A stretch of DNA of 64,000 bases from Streptomyces rishiriensis (GCF_030815485.1 NZ_JAUSWV010000002.1:1364001-1428000); one strand, 5' to 3'. Shown: positions 49,768-58,790, counted from the stretch's first letter. Notes: generated by a model from the sequence alone, not told the origin. A program made the numbers and translations.

Positions 49768-50616
49768 TCAGCCGATGCCGAACGCGCCCTCGGGCGGTTC
49801 CGGGGACGCTACGGCGTCCTCGTCCCGTACCGGGCGGGCGTCGCCGGTGAACCGGCGCAGAGCGGGGCCGTGCTCCACCCGGGCCGGGAACGCGTCGGAG
49901 GCGGTGCGGCGGGCCAGGGTGGTCACGTCGAGCGGGCGGTGCGCGGCGACGAGCACCGCGTTGCCGAACCGACGGCCGCGCAGCACGCCGGGTTCGGCGA
50001 TGAGCGCCAGCTCCTCGAACACCGCGGCGAAGTTGGCGAGTTGGGACCTCAGGAAGCCGAACGGCGCCGCGTCGGCGAGGTTCGCCAGATACACGCCGTC
50101 GGCGCGCAGGACCCGGCCGGCCTGCTGCGCGTAGGTCAGGGAGGTCAGATGGGCGGGTACCCGCGAACCGCCGAAGACATCGGCGACCAGCGCGTCGGCG
50201 GAGCCGTCCGGGGCCGCTTCCAGCCAGTCCCGCGCGTCGGCGGCGTGCGGCGCGATGCCGGATCCGGCCGGCACCGGCAGGTGCTCGCCGATCAGCTCCA
50301 GCAGACCGCGGTCGAACTCGACGACGTCCTGCCGGGAACCCGGCCTGGTCGCGGCCAGGTACCGGGGCAGGGTGAGCGCACCCCCGCCGAGATGCAGGAC
50401 GTCCAGGGGCCGCCCCGGCTCGGCGACGGTGTCCAGGACGTGTCCGAGGCGCCGGGCGTACTCGAACTCCAGATGCGTCGGCTCGTCCAGGTCGACGTAC
50501 GACTGCGGCGCCCCGTCGACGGTCAGCAGCCAGGCCCGCTCGCGGTCGACGTCGGGCATCAGCTTGGCGACGCCGTGGTCGACGGCTCGGGAGACGGGTA
50601 TGGGCTCGTCGTTCAC
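49768..50616 (-). CDS. Spermidine-synthase-like SAM-binding protein
   Basis: A 282-residue protein with a spermidine synthase/Rossmann fold: N-terminal beta domain (AWLLTVDGAPQSYVDLDEPT), motif I VLHLGGGALTLPRYLA (near residue 75), acidic VVEFDRGLLELI and the ALVADVFGGSRVP segment in place of the catalytic aspartates of polyamine synthases. Family members in actinobacteria are of unknown function. It shares the strand and a spacer hairpin with tuf3 upstream. Confidence 0.82.
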   Translation of the reverse strand: MNDEPIPVSRAVDHGVAKLMPDVDRERAWLLTVDGAPQSYVDLDEPTHLEFEYARRLGHVLDTVAEPGRPLDVLHLGGGALTLPRYLAATRPGSRQDVVEFDRGLLELIGEHLPVPAGSGIAPHAADARDWLEAAPDGSADALVADVFGGSRVPAHLTSLTYAQQAGRVLRADGVYLANLADAAPFGFLRSQLANFAAVFEELALIAEPGVLRGRRFGNAVLVAAHRPLDVTTLARRTASDAFPARVEHGPALRRFTGDARPVRDEDAVASPEPPEGAFGIG

Positions 50617-50631
50617 CGTCCCATTGTGTCA

Positions 50632-50663
50632 GCGGGCCGCGCCCCCGAAGGGGCACGGCCCGC
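50632..50663 (-). terminator. Terminator of tuf3
   Basis: GCGGGCCG pairs with CGGCCCGC and inside it GCCCC with GGGGC around a CGAA tetraloop, with one C-A mismatch between the stems. It lies 37 bases beyond the tuf3 stop on the reverse strand. Confidence 0.75.
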
Positions 50664-50699
50664 AGACACCGCGCAGGTCCGCCACGGACCCGGCCGCCC

Positions 50700-51878
50700 T
50701 CAGAGCACGGCTGTCACGGTGCCAGCCGCCACGGTCCGCCCACCCTCGCGGACGGCGAAGCCCAGACCCGGCTCGAGCGGAACCTCACGTCCCAGCTCGA
50801 CGGTCACGGCGACCGTGTCCCCGGGTCGCGCGAGCGCGATCCCGCCCAGGTCCACATCTCCGACGACGTCCGCCGTACGGATGTAGAACTGCGGCCGGTA
50901 GCCGGTCGAGACGGGCGTGGTGCGGCCGCCCTCCCGCCCGGACAGGACGTACACCCGCGCCGTGAACCGCCGGCTGGGCGCCACGCTCCCCGGCGCCACC
51001 ACCACATGGCCCCGCCGGACGGCGTCCCGGGGGACCCCGCGCAGCAGCAGCGCCACGTTGTCCCCGGCCTGCGCCTCCTCCATCGGCTTGCCGAAGGTCT
51101 CGATGCCCGTCACCACGGTCTCGGCGCCGGCGCCGAGCACCTCCACCCGGTCCCCCAGGCGGAGCGTCCCGCGCTCCACGGCGCCGGTGACGACCGTCCC
51201 CCGGCCCGTGATGGTCAGCACGTTCTCCACGGGCAGCAGGAACGGCGCGTCCAGATACCGCTCGGGCATCGGCACGTAGGTGTCCACCGCGTCGAGCAGC
51301 GCGTCGATCGACGCCGTCCACCGCGGGTCGCCCGCCAGGGCCCGCAGCCCCGACACCCTGACGACGGGCGCGGAGTCGCCGCCGTAGCCGTGCTCGGTGA
51401 GCAGGTCGCGGACCTCCAGCTCGACGAGATCGATGAGCTCGCTGTCCTCGCCGTCGACGGCGTCGGCCTTGTTGAGCGCGACCACGATGTGGTCGACGCC
51501 CACCTGGCGGGCGAGCAGCACGTGTTCGGCCGTCTGCGGCATGATCCCGTCGAGCGCGGAGACGACGAGGATCGCCCCGTCGAGCTGTGCGGCGCCGGTG
51601 ACCATGTTCTTGACGTAGTCGGCGTGGCCCGGCATGTCGACGTGCGCGTAGTGCCGGGTGTCGGTCTCGTACTCGACGTGCGCGATGTTGATGGTGATCC
51701 CGCGCGCGGCCTCCTCCGGAGCCCGGTCGATGCGGTCGAACGGCACGAACGTGCCGGTGCCGCGGCCCGCGAGGACCTTGGTGATGGCGGCGGTCAGGGT
51801 GGTCTTGCCGTGGTCCACGTGGCCCATGGTGCCGATGTTGAGGTGTGGTTTGGTCCGCACGTAAGCGGTCTTGGGCAT
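50700..51878 (-). CDS. tuf3: Elongation factor Tu, divergent third copy (tuf3-like)
   Basis: A 392-residue EF-Tu with all three domains. G1 is [10 protein letters not shown]2 ARGITIN, G3 DMPGHADY (normally DCPGHADY), G4 NKAD (normally NKCD) and G5 SGLRAL (normally SALKAL). Domain 2 starts [20 protein letters not shown]. The C-terminal [13 protein letters not shown] keeps the family end, but the Arg before Phe-Ala is Gly. Streptomyces tuf3 genes are divergent copies distinct from tuf1; S. coelicolor tuf3 is reported as induced in the stringent response (from memory). GAGGT lies at good spacing before ATG 51878. Confidence 0.9.
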   Translation of the reverse strand: MPKTAYVRTKPHLNIGTMGHVDHGKTTLTAAITKVLAGRGTGTFVPFDRIDRAPEEAARGITINIAHVEYETDTRHYAHVDMPGHADYVKNMVTGAAQLDGAILVVSALDGIMPQTAEHVLLARQVGVDHIVVALNKADAVDGEDSELIDLVELEVRDLLTEHGYGGDSAPVVRVSGLRALAGDPRWTASIDALLDAVDTYVPMPERYLDAPFLLPVENVLTITGRGTVVTGAVERGTLRLGDRVEVLGAGAETVVTGIETFGKPMEEAQAGDNVALLLRGVPRDAVRRGHVVVAPGSVAPSRRFTARVYVLSGREGGRTTPVSTGYRPQFYIRTADVVGDVDLGGIALARPGDTVAVTVELGREVPLEPGLGFAVREGGRTVAAGTVTAVL

Positions 51879-52187
51879 GGCTGTACCTCGAAGCGTGTCC
51901 GTAGGAAGCGGGGACCCCGGGGAACTGGCCGACCCTCCCCCTGCGGGGTCCGCCGGACGATCCGGAGAGGGTCAGCTTCGGGCGCCGTCGGCAGCGGCCA
52001 CGAGGAGTGGGACGGCAGCCTTCGGCGTATCCGCGACGGCGGATGCTGCGAGGAGGAAGGCGTACCGGAACATGGCGCCGATCATTGCCCACCGTTCGCT
52101 CGGCGTCGAATGGTTTTCGCCGGATGGGAACCGGTACGGCCCCGATGACCGACATCGGCACGACGCGGTCACGGGCTTGCCGAACCG
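51879..52187. promoter_or_regulatory. tuf3 promoter and structured leader
   Basis: GACCCTC (51931-51937) and GAGGGTC (51967-51973) close a stem that contains CCCC-TGC-GGGG and CCGGA-CGA-TCCGG stems, and GGGGACCCC lies further down. The rest holds the probable promoter and, on the reverse strand at 52085-51972, a 38-codon frame starting MIGAMFRYAFLLAASAVAD that I do not recognise; it is hydrophobic at first but not clearly real. No other ORF is supported. Confidence 0.4.
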
Positions 52188-52916
52188 CTAGGCCGCGTCC
52201 CCGATGTTCTTCAGTGCCTCACGTACGGTCAGCGGCGCGAACCGTCCCCGCTCGCGGGCGACGAAGGCACGGACGGCCGCCGGGTCGGTTCTGGCGTACT
52301 CGCGCAGCGCCCAGCCGATCGCCTTGCGCACGAAGAAGTCCGGGTGGCCGGACTGCCGCAGGCAGTAGGCGAAGAGGCGGTCGGCGTCGGTGCGTTCCTT
52401 GCGGCGGAGCTGGTGGAGCAGGGCGGTGCGGGCGACCCACAGGTCCTCGTCGACGATCCAGACGTCCATGTCGGCGCGGAGCCGGGGGTCGGCCGCGACG
52501 AGGGCGCCGACCACGTGCGCGGCGAGCAGGTCGACCGTGTCCCACCAGGACGTCGTGGTCACCAGCCGGCGTGCCACGGGCAGGAACGCCGACGACAGCC
52601 GTGGCGCGTACCGGCGCAGGTAGTCGACGGCGAAGTAGTGGTACTCGCGCTCCGCCAGCGCCCAGCAGCGCAGCGCGATCGCCGTGCAGTCGGTCTCGTC
52701 GGGGCGCGGTGTGCCCGCCAGGACGGTGCGGGACAGGGTCCGGCGGGCCGGGGTGGGCAGGCCGAGGAAGGGGGCCACGTCCTTCATGTACGCGCTCATG
52801 GCCGCCGCACGGCCCGGATCGGCCGCGGCTCCGTACGCGGTCGTCAGCCGCTCCAGCACAAGGTCGGCGAGAGCGCTGTCCGGCACGCCGATCGCGTCCG
52901 CACCTGTGACCGTCAT
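52188..52916 (-). CDS. AlkD-like DNA alkylation repair protein
   Basis: A 242-residue HEAT-repeat DNA glycosylase-like protein of the AlkD family (YMKDVAPFLGLPTPARR at the start, SWWDTVDLLAAHVVGALV, LRQSGHPDFFVRKAIGWALREYARTD). The DFFVRKAIGWALREY motif carries the conserved Asp, Arg and Trp of the base-excision site. ATG 52916 is used; TATGGT 7 bases upstream suggests a leaderless message. It is divergent from the VTT membrane protein. Confidence 0.86.
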   Translation of the reverse strand: MTVTGADAIGVPDSALADLVLERLTTAYGAAADPGRAAAMSAYMKDVAPFLGLPTPARRTLSRTVLAGTPRPDETDCTAIALRCWALAEREYHYFAVDYLRRYAPRLSSAFLPVARRLVTTTSWWDTVDLLAAHVVGALVAADPRLRADMDVWIVDEDLWVARTALLHQLRRKERTDADRLFAYCLRQSGHPDFFVRKAIGWALREYARTDPAAVRAFVARERGRFAPLTVREALKNIGDAA

Positions 52917-52965
52917 GAGACGCACCATACGGCGATCACACATGCCCGTCGGTTAGTGTCGCGGA

Positions 52966-53775
52966 ATGCTCGATGCCACCACCCGCTCTGGGGGCACCGC
53001 CACGGCCTCTCCCCGGGCCACCGCCACGGAGCTCGTCGTCCCCGGGCTCGCTCCCCTGCCCGTCGTCACGCCCGTCGCCGCGACGGTCGACGCACCCGGC
53101 GGCCTCGCCGCGCGCTGCGCGAGAGTGCTGCGCTCGCCCTGGTCCCGCTTCGCGCTGCTGGTCACGCTGCTCGCGGCGGCCGCGTCGAGCGTGCTGCTCT
53201 TCGAGCCGCAGAAGCTCCTCGCGGACGGCTGGCCACCCCAGTGGGGCGGTGTGGCGGCGGCCGCGGTCTTCGCGGTGGCGTACGGGGTGTGCACCGTGGC
53301 GTTCGTGCCCCGACCGCTGCTGAACCTGGCCGCGGGCGCGCTGTTCGGCTCGATGTGGGGCGTCGCGGCGGCGCTGGCGGGCACGGTGCTGGGGGCCGGG
53401 ATCGCCTTCGGGCTCGGTCGGATCCTCGGGCAGGACGCGCTCCGACCGCTGCTGCGGGGTCGGCTGCTCAAGGCGGCGGACGGTCAGCTGAGCCGGCACG
53501 GCATGCGCTCGATGCTGGCGGCCCGGCTGTTCCCGGGGGTGCCGTTCTGGGCCGCGAACTACTGTGCCGCCGTCTCCCGCATGGGCTGGCTGCCGTTCCT
53601 GGCGGCGACCGCGCTGGGCTCGATCCCGAACACCGCCGCCTACGTCGTCGCCGGGGCCCGTGCCTCTTCCCCGACCTCGCCGGCCTTCCTGATCGCCATG
53701 GCCTGCATCACCCTGCCGGCGCTGGTCGGCGCGGTGGTGGCCTGGCGCAAGCGCCATCACCTGCGCCGTCCGTGA
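52966..53775 (+). CDS. VTT-domain (TVP38/TMEM64) membrane protein
   Basis: A 269-residue membrane protein with a long, Ala/Thr-rich N-terminus (about 60 residues) and about five TM helices with the VTT motif FVPRPLLNLAAGALFGSMWGV and RLFPGVPFWAANYCAAVSRM. The family is related to DedA and scrambles or moves lipids. Substrate is unknown. The start ATG 52966 has TAGTGT 7 bases before it. Confidence 0.82.
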   Translation: MLDATTRSGGTATASPRATATELVVPGLAPLPVVTPVAATVDAPGGLAARCARVLRSPWSRFALLVTLLAAAASSVLLFEPQKLLADGWPPQWGGVAAAAVFAVAYGVCTVAFVPRPLLNLAAGALFGSMWGVAAALAGTVLGAGIAFGLGRILGQDALRPLLRGRLLKAADGQLSRHGMRSMLAARLFPGVPFWAANYCAAVSRMGWLPFLAATALGSIPNTAAYVVAGARASSPTSPAFLIAMACITLPALVGAVVAWRKRHHLRRP

Positions 53776-53802
53776 GCGCCACCACCCGCGCCGTCCGTAG
53801 CC

Positions 53803-53828
53803 GCCGGTGGCCGGCCGCCGCCACCGGC
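53803..53828. terminator. Hairpin between VTT and thiolase genes
   Basis: GCCGGTGGC (53803-53811) pairs perfectly with GCCACCGGC (53820-53828) around an 8-base loop between two convergent genes. Confidence 0.7.
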
Positions 53829-53852
53829 TCCGGACCCGGTCGCCCGGTCGGT

Positions 53853-55022
53853 TCACACGGCTTCCAGAACCATCGCGTTGGCGAGCCCGCCCGCCTCACA
53901 CATCGTCTGAAGGGCGTAGCGGGCGCCGCGTTGGCGCATCGCGTGGACGAGGGTCGTCGTCAGCCGGGTGCCGCTCGCGCCGAGCGGGTGTCCGAGCGCG
54001 ATCGCGCCGCCGCGCACGTTGACCTTGCCGAGGTCGGCGCCGGTCTCCTGCCGCCAGGCCAGGACCACGCTGGAGAACGCCTCGTTGACCTCGAAGAGGT
54101 CGATGTCGTCGAGCCGAAGCCCGGCCCTGCGCAGCACCTTCTCGGTCGCCGGGATCACGCCGGTCAGCATCAGCAGCGGATCCGAGCCGGTGACGGCGAA
54201 GCTGTGCAGTCGGGCGAGCGGGCGCAGGCCGAGGCGGGCGGCGGTCTCGCCGGAAGTGATCAACACGGCCGACGCGCCGTCGTTGACCGGGCTCGCGTTG
54301 CCCGCGGTGACGTTCCACTCGATCTGCGGGAAGCGTTCGGCGAAGGCCGGATCGTAGTAGGCGGGTTTGAGGCCGGCGAGGATTTCGGGGGTGCTCCCGG
54401 GCCGTACGCACTCGTCGCGCGAAACGCCGTCCAGGGGCGCCACCTCGGCGTCGAAGAGCCCCTGCGACCAGGCCTCGGCGGCCTTGCGGTGCGAGGAGAC
54501 GGCGAACGCGTCCATCTGCTCCCGCGTGATCGACCACTTGGCGGCGATGAGCTCGGAGCTGATGCCCTGCGGGACGAGTCCCTCCGGGTAGCGCGCGGCG
54601 ACGCCGGGGCCGAAGGGGTCCTTGCCGGGCGGCACGTTGGACCACATCGGGACCCGGCTCATCGACTCGACCCCGCAGGCGACGACGAGGTCGTACGCGC
54701 CGGACATGACGCCCTGGGCCGCGAAGTGCACGGCCTGCTGGGAGGAGCCGCACTGCCGGTCGACGGTGGTCGCGGGGACCGTCTCCGGGAAGCCCGCCGA
54801 GAGAAGCGCGTACCGGGTGGTGTTCATGGCCTGCTCGCCGACCTGGTCGACGGTGCCGCCGATCACGTCGTCGATCAGCGCGGGATCGACGCCGGAGCGC
54901 TCGACGAGGGTGCGCAGGGTGTGGGCGAGGAGTTCGACGGGGTGGACGTGCGCGAGGGAGCCGTTCGGCTTGCCCTTGCCGATCGGGGTGCGTACGGCTT
55001 CGACGATGACTGCGTCACGCAT
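53853..55022 (-). CDS. Acetyl-CoA C-acyltransferase (thiolase)
   Basis: A 389-residue thiolase. The nucleophile is in VDRQCGSSQQAVHFAAQG (Cys near residue 86), the His in GGAIALGHPLGASG and the second Cys in TMCEAGGLANA, where the usual GGG reads AGG. NVTAGNASPVNDGASAV is the oxyanion segment. Thiolases of this kind cleave or make 3-ketoacyl-CoA in fatty-acid breakdown. GGAGG 8 bases before ATG 55022 fixes the start. It is divergent from an HxlR regulator that probably controls it. Confidence 0.92.
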   Translation of the reverse strand: MRDAVIVEAVRTPIGKGKPNGSLAHVHPVELLAHTLRTLVERSGVDPALIDDVIGGTVDQVGEQAMNTTRYALLSAGFPETVPATTVDRQCGSSQQAVHFAAQGVMSGAYDLVVACGVESMSRVPMWSNVPPGKDPFGPGVAARYPEGLVPQGISSELIAAKWSITREQMDAFAVSSHRKAAEAWSQGLFDAEVAPLDGVSRDECVRPGSTPEILAGLKPAYYDPAFAERFPQIEWNVTAGNASPVNDGASAVLITSGETAARLGLRPLARLHSFAVTGSDPLLMLTGVIPATEKVLRRAGLRLDDIDLFEVNEAFSSVVLAWRQETGADLGKVNVRGGAIALGHPLGASGTRLTTTLVHAMRQRGARYALQTMCEAGGLANAMVLEAV

Positions 55023-55062
55023 GTGCGGTGCCTCCATGACGAGCACGAGCAGGGGAAACTAC

Positions 55063-55089
55063 TGGTGAGTAGGAAATCCGAACTCACCA
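55063..55089. promoter_or_regulatory. Inverted repeat in the thiolase/HxlR spacer (site 1)
   Basis: TGGTGAGT (55063-55070) and ACTCACCA (55082-55089) are exact 8-base arms with an 11-base spacer. The site is close to the thiolase start. Confidence 0.5.
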
Positions 55090-55099
55090 TAACCCCGAG

Positions 55100-55116
55100 G
55101 GTTGGAAAATCCAACC
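55100..55116. promoter_or_regulatory. Inverted repeat in the thiolase/HxlR spacer (site 2)
   Basis: GGTTGGA and TCCAACC are perfect 7-base arms around AAA. A half copy TTTTCCAACCC occurs again at 55130-55140 just before the HxlR -10 (TAGACT, 55146-55151). These are probable HxlR operators. Confidence 0.55.
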
Positions 55117-55158
55117 TCCCAGGATTCGCTTTTCCAACCCTCCCCTAGACTGGCCGTC

Positions 55159-55629
55159 ATGGCCGCCTCCAAAGACCCGCGCCCGTGCTCGATCGCCGAC
55201 ACCCTCGCCCTCGTCGGCGAGAAGTACTCCCTGCTCGTCCTGCGGGAGGTCTGTCTCGGCAACGCCCGCTTCGACCAGCTGGTGCGCAACATCGGCGCCC
55301 CGCGCGACATCCTGGCCACCCGGCTGCGCCGCCTCGTCGACGCCGGGATCCTCACCAAACGCGTCTACAGCGAACGTCCGCAGCGCTTCGAGTACCGGCC
55401 CACGCAGGCGGGGCTCGAACTGGAGCCGGTCCTGATGACACTCATGGCGTGGGGCGACCGCCATCTGCGCGGGGACGACGACCGCCCCATGGTGCTCGAG
55501 CACGTCTGCGGCAACGAGCTGGTCCCCGTGGTCACCTGCGCGGGCTGCGGCGACCAGGTCCGCCACGAGGACGTGAGCGCGCACCCCCGGGCGCCCGGCT
55601 GGACGGTGGCGGGCCCGTCGGCCGCCTGA
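55159..55629 (+). CDS. HxlR-family regulator
   Basis: A 156-residue winged-helix protein (CSIADTLALVGEKYSLLVLR, then RFDQLVRNIGAPRDILATRL and FEYRPTQAG). The HxlR family senses reactive carbonyls or redox, often through the N-terminal Cys, here in PRPCSIADT. A second zinc-ribbon-like VVTCAGCGDQVRHEDV ends the protein. TAGACT 7 bases before ATG 55159 indicates a leaderless message. It is divergent from the thiolase. Confidence 0.88.
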   Translation: MAASKDPRPCSIADTLALVGEKYSLLVLREVCLGNARFDQLVRNIGAPRDILATRLRRLVDAGILTKRVYSERPQRFEYRPTQAGLELEPVLMTLMAWGDRHLRGDDDRPMVLEHVCGNELVPVVTCAGCGDQVRHEDVSAHPRAPGWTVAGPSAA

Positions 55630-55897
55630 GGCCGCGGGCGTCCTCGACGGCCTCCGCGCCGCCCGGCCTCCGCATCGCGATCGCCGCTGCCGCCGCCCCG
55701 CATCCGCATCCGCATCCGCATCCGGCCACCGGAACCGCCGTGACGATCGGCCGCGGCCGTCGGCCTGATCCCCGTCGGCTGACTCCGCGCGCTCGACATC
55801 GGCCCTTCGGGTCGGCCCGGCGGGAAAGCCGCAGGCGTACGACGGAGATCACGTCGGCCGGCGCACCGTGCGGTGACGACCCGCGACGACCCGGCCT
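55630..55897. repeat. Spacer with (GCATCC)x4 microsatellite
   Basis: GCATCC is repeated four times exactly at 55700-55723. The 268-base spacer between the HxlR and cupin genes has no supported gene; the HxlR gene and the cupin gene point towards each other. Confidence 0.6.
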
Positions 55898-56611
55898 TCA
55901 GGGCAGCGGGTACACGTCCAACCACCCGCACATCCCGAACCTCCCGTGCACCGAAGGCTGTTCGGACCGCACGGCGGCCTCGGCGAGATAGGACACATCG
56001 CCGCCCGAGAGCCGGTCCAGCTGCTCCTCCGTGGCCTGCGCGGCCGCCCGCGCCCCTCGGAGCCAGCGCTCGCGCCACTCGGCGAGCCGGGGCTCCACCA
56101 GCGCCGCGGCGGCCCGGTGGAAGGCGGCCAGGGCGGCCGGACCGTCGGCCGCCCCGCGCAGCGCCCGGTAGCCCTCCATCGCGAGGTCGCGCCGGGCACG
56201 GGCGATCCGGGCCTGCTCCTCGCGCGGGACGTCGGCCGGGATAACGGTCGCGGCGGCGTACGTCCCGGGGTCGCCGAGGTACTCCGCCGGCAGGGTGAGC
56301 ACCGCGTCACCGGCCTCCGGCAGCCCGCCGTTCTGCATCAGGACGGTGATGCGCAGGTCGTTGTCGTTGACCAGCCGGTGGACGGTGCCCGGCGTGAACC
56401 AGGCGACCGTGCCGGGCGCGAGGGGCGTGACCTCGTACCCGGACGCCGTCAGCGTCTGCACCGCGCCGTGCCCGGCCGTGACGACGTACCCCTCGGAACA
56501 GGTCAGGTGCACATGGGGAGTTCCGCCGTGCAGACCGTCGGCGGCGGGCCAGTCGTACACACGCAGCCGCGAGACGGCGACCCCGCCGGGCAGCCCGTCG
56601 AACCCGCTCAC
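55898..56611 (-). CDS. Cupin-domain protein
   Basis: A 237-residue protein with a cupin at residues 20-110. PHVHLTCSEGYVV gives HxHxxxxEGY metal ligands and PGTVHRLVND the second-motif His. The C-terminal half is helical (EEQARIARARRDLAMEGYRA and AEWRERWLRG). It probably acts on a sugar or sugar acid, or senses it. The GTG start overlaps the PmoA stop (GTGA), so it is the last gene of the operon. Confidence 0.8.
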   Translation of the reverse strand: MSGFDGLPGGVAVSRLRVYDWPAADGLHGGTPHVHLTCSEGYVVTAGHGAVQTLTASGYEVTPLAPGTVAWFTPGTVHRLVNDNDLRITVLMQNGGLPEAGDAVLTLPAEYLGDPGTYAAATVIPADVPREEQARIARARRDLAMEGYRALRGAADGPAALAAFHRAAAALVEPRLAEWRERWLRGARAAAQATEEQLDRLSGGDVSYLAEAAVRSEQPSVHGRFGMCGWLDVYPLP

Positions 56612-57537
56612 CACGGGTGTGCCTCCAGGTACTTGGCGATCTCCTCCCGTTCCCAGGCGCCGTCGGCCACGACCACGCGGTAACGGCGGGTGAGCGTGTC
56701 GCCGGGGGCGAGTTCGAGCTCGTCGAAGAAGGACCAGGAAGGCGCGATGCCCGCGAAGGGCTCGTTGCGGACGAACCAGTGGGCGGGATGCGCCCCTCGG
56801 GCACCGGAGTGGTCGTTCTCGGGGGCGTGCGCGAAGACGACGGTGGCGTGCCCGTCGGCGCCGTCGTGCTCGCCGGAAAGAGCGAGCCAGGGGCTCTGCG
56901 ACGCCATCAGCCCCGGGCCCTCGCCGTCCGGGCCGATGATCCGGCCGCCCCGGAAGGCGCGCGGGCCCCGCCAGAACAGACCCGTGTAACCCGCCAGTTC
57001 CCGCCCGGCGGTGGTCGGGCTGCCGAAGCGCAGCGGCTCGTCGCGGCGGTTGGTGACGGCGCTGGTCCAGGTCAGCGCATAGGAGCCGGCCTGCGGGTCG
57101 ACGTCGTGCACCTCGATCCGGCGCGCCTCCTGCGCCCACAGCTCACCGCCGTACGGATGCCAGGTGAGCCGCTCGGCGATGACGACCCGGCCGCCGTCCG
57201 CCGACACCTCGTCGAAGCCGACGTGCGCCATCGAACCGACCCGCTCGGGGAGTTCGAGATACCCCTCGCCGTGCACGTACGAGTTGCCGCCCCACAGATT
57301 GGCGCCCGAGAGGTGCGAGGCGGTCAGCGACAGCCCCTTGTGCCAGCGGTGGTCGTTGGGTCGGTAGTCGGTGACGACGTCACCGGCGAGGGTCCGCAGC
57401 GGGTGGATGTACGGCCTCGGCGCCTCCCACGCCGCCTCGGGCCGGTAGACGTAGGCGAGCAGTTCGACGCCGGTGGCCTGGTCGGTCACCGTGACGCGGT
57501 CGCCGTGCGCGTGGACGAGCCGCAGACCGCCGCTCAC
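56608..57537 (-). CDS. PmoA/DUF6807-family protein
   Basis: A 309-residue beta-sandwich protein of the family called PmoA (methane oxygenase-like), now DUF6807. It is rich in aromatic and His residues: PYIHPLRTLAG, NDHRWHKGLSL, GYTGLFWRGPRAFRG and APSWSFFDELELAPGD. The PmoA name comes from a weak similarity; this is not methane monooxygenase. Members lie beside Gfo/Idh dehydrogenases in sugar loci and may act on modified glycosides. Both ends overlap neighbours by four bases (GTGA). Confidence 0.8.
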   Translation of the reverse strand: MSGGLRLVHAHGDRVTVTDQATGVELLAYVYRPEAAWEAPRPYIHPLRTLAGDVVTDYRPNDHRWHKGLSLTASHLSGANLWGGNSYVHGEGYLELPERVGSMAHVGFDEVSADGGRVVIAERLTWHPYGGELWAQEARRIEVHDVDPQAGSYALTWTSAVTNRRDEPLRFGSPTTAGRELAGYTGLFWRGPRAFRGGRIIGPDGEGPGLMASQSPWLALSGEHDGADGHATVVFAHAPENDHSGARGAHPAHWFVRNEPFAGIAPSWSFFDELELAPGDTLTRRYRVVVADGAWEREEIAKYLEAHPW

Positions 57538-58790
57538 GCGGGCACCTCCGCGTTCGTGGCCGCCGCCGTGCCCGTCGTGGCGCTCGTCCCCGTCTCCGCG
57601 CTCGGCCCGGTCGTCGGTTCCGGCCCCGTCTTCGACTCAGCCTCCATCGCGACCGTGGCGGGTGCCCAGCCGGGGGCGCCACCGTGCAGGGCCGTGTAGT
57701 ACGGGTCACCCGGCCCGATCTCGCCCCGCCGCACCGTCGTGTCGGTGAACGCCGACTTGTACAGCGCGCTGATCAGCTCCAGGCTGGTGCGCCCGTCCGC
57801 GCCGCTGCTGCGCGGCCGACGGCCCGCGCGCATGCTCGCGACCAGTTCGCGAAGCTGCGCCAGATGTGAGCTCGGGACGTCGGCGCCGAAGTCCTGCCAG
57901 GCCGCCGCGAGATCGCCGGGCACGTCCGGGGCGGGCGTGATCTGCCAGTTGGCGTTGGAGTGGCCATAGAGGTGGGTGAGTTCGACGGTGGCGCGTTCGC
58001 AGTCGATACGGATGCGGCTGACCTCGTCGGGGCTCAGGACGCTGTTGACGACCGTCGCCATGGCCCCGCTCTCGAAACGGACCAGGGCGGTGGACACGTC
58101 CTCCGTCTCCACGTCGTGCACGAGCCGTCCGGCCATCGCGCGCACCTCGCTCCAGGGGCCGAGGAGGTCGAGCAGCAAATCCATCTGGTGGATGCCGTGG
58201 CCCATCGCCGGTCCGCCGCCCTCTGTCTGCCAGCGCCCGCGCCAGGGCACGGCGTAGTAGGCGGTGTCGCGGTACCAGGTGGTCTGGCAGTGCGCGACCA
58301 GCGGCCGCCCGAGAGCCTGCTCGGCGAGCAGCCGCCGCACGTGCCGGGCCCCGGATCCGAAACGGTGCTGGAAGACGATCGAGGAGTACGGCCCCGCCGC
58401 GGCGCCCTCCTCGGCCTCCACCGCGTCGTAGTCGGCGAGGGTCGGCACCGGCGGCTTCTCGCACCACACCCAGGCGCCGGCCCGCAGCGCCGCCACACTC
58501 TGCTCGCGGTGCAGGGTCGGCGGGGTGCAGATGGTCACCAGGTCGGGGCGCTGCTCCGCCAGCATCCGCGCCAGGTCGGTGTACGCGTGCGGGACCCCGC
58601 TGTCCGCGCAGAAGGCCTGGACGGCGCCGGCATCGATGTCAACGGCGGCCACGACCTCGGCCTCGCCCTCGGCGGCGAGCTGCTGGAGGGCGGGCAGATG
58701 GGAGCCGCGCCCGATCGCGCCGATGCCGACGATGGCGGCCCGGACACGGCGGCCGCCGAGCGCGGCAGGCAGCGGAGTGGATGGGGGCAT
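57534..58790 (-). CDS. Gfo/Idh/MocA-family oxidoreductase
   Basis: A 418-residue NAD(P)-dependent sugar oxidoreductase. The nucleotide fold is AAIVGIGAIGRGSHLPALQQ (residues 17-36), VAAVDIDAGAV follows, and the EKP motif is WVWCEKPPVPTL with the catalytic Lys. GGGPAMGHGIHQMDLLLDLLG holds the His/Asp of the substrate site. A C-terminal tail of about 35 Thr/Glu/Ala residues (ESKTGPEPTTGPSAETG) is extra to the family. A GGAGGAG site lies 14 bases before ATG 58790; a GTG 15 bases upstream is the other choice. First gene of the three-gene operon. Confidence 0.87.
   Translation of the reverse strand: MPPSTPLPAALGGRRVRAAIVGIGAIGRGSHLPALQQLAAEGEAEVVAAVDIDAGAVQAFCADSGVPHAYTDLARMLAEQRPDLVTICTPPTLHREQSVAALRAGAWVWCEKPPVPTLADYDAVEAEEGAAAGPYSSIVFQHRFGSGARHVRRLLAEQALGRPLVAHCQTTWYRDTAYYAVPWRGRWQTEGGGPAMGHGIHQMDLLLDLLGPWSEVRAMAGRLVHDVETEDVSTALVRFESGAMATVVNSVLSPDEVSRIRIDCERATVELTHLYGHSNANWQITPAPDVPGDLAAAWQDFGADVPSSHLAQLRELVASMRAGRRPRSSGADGRTSLELISALYKSAFTDTTVRRGEIGPGDPYYTALHGGAPGWAPATVAMEAESKTGPEPTTGPSAETGTSATTGTAAATNAEVPA

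Noticed and set aside
56608..57537. PmoA as part of a methane/ammonia monooxygenase
   Set aside because: The family name comes from weak similarity; there is no PmoB or PmoC, and the protein is a soluble beta-sandwich, not a membrane copper enzyme.
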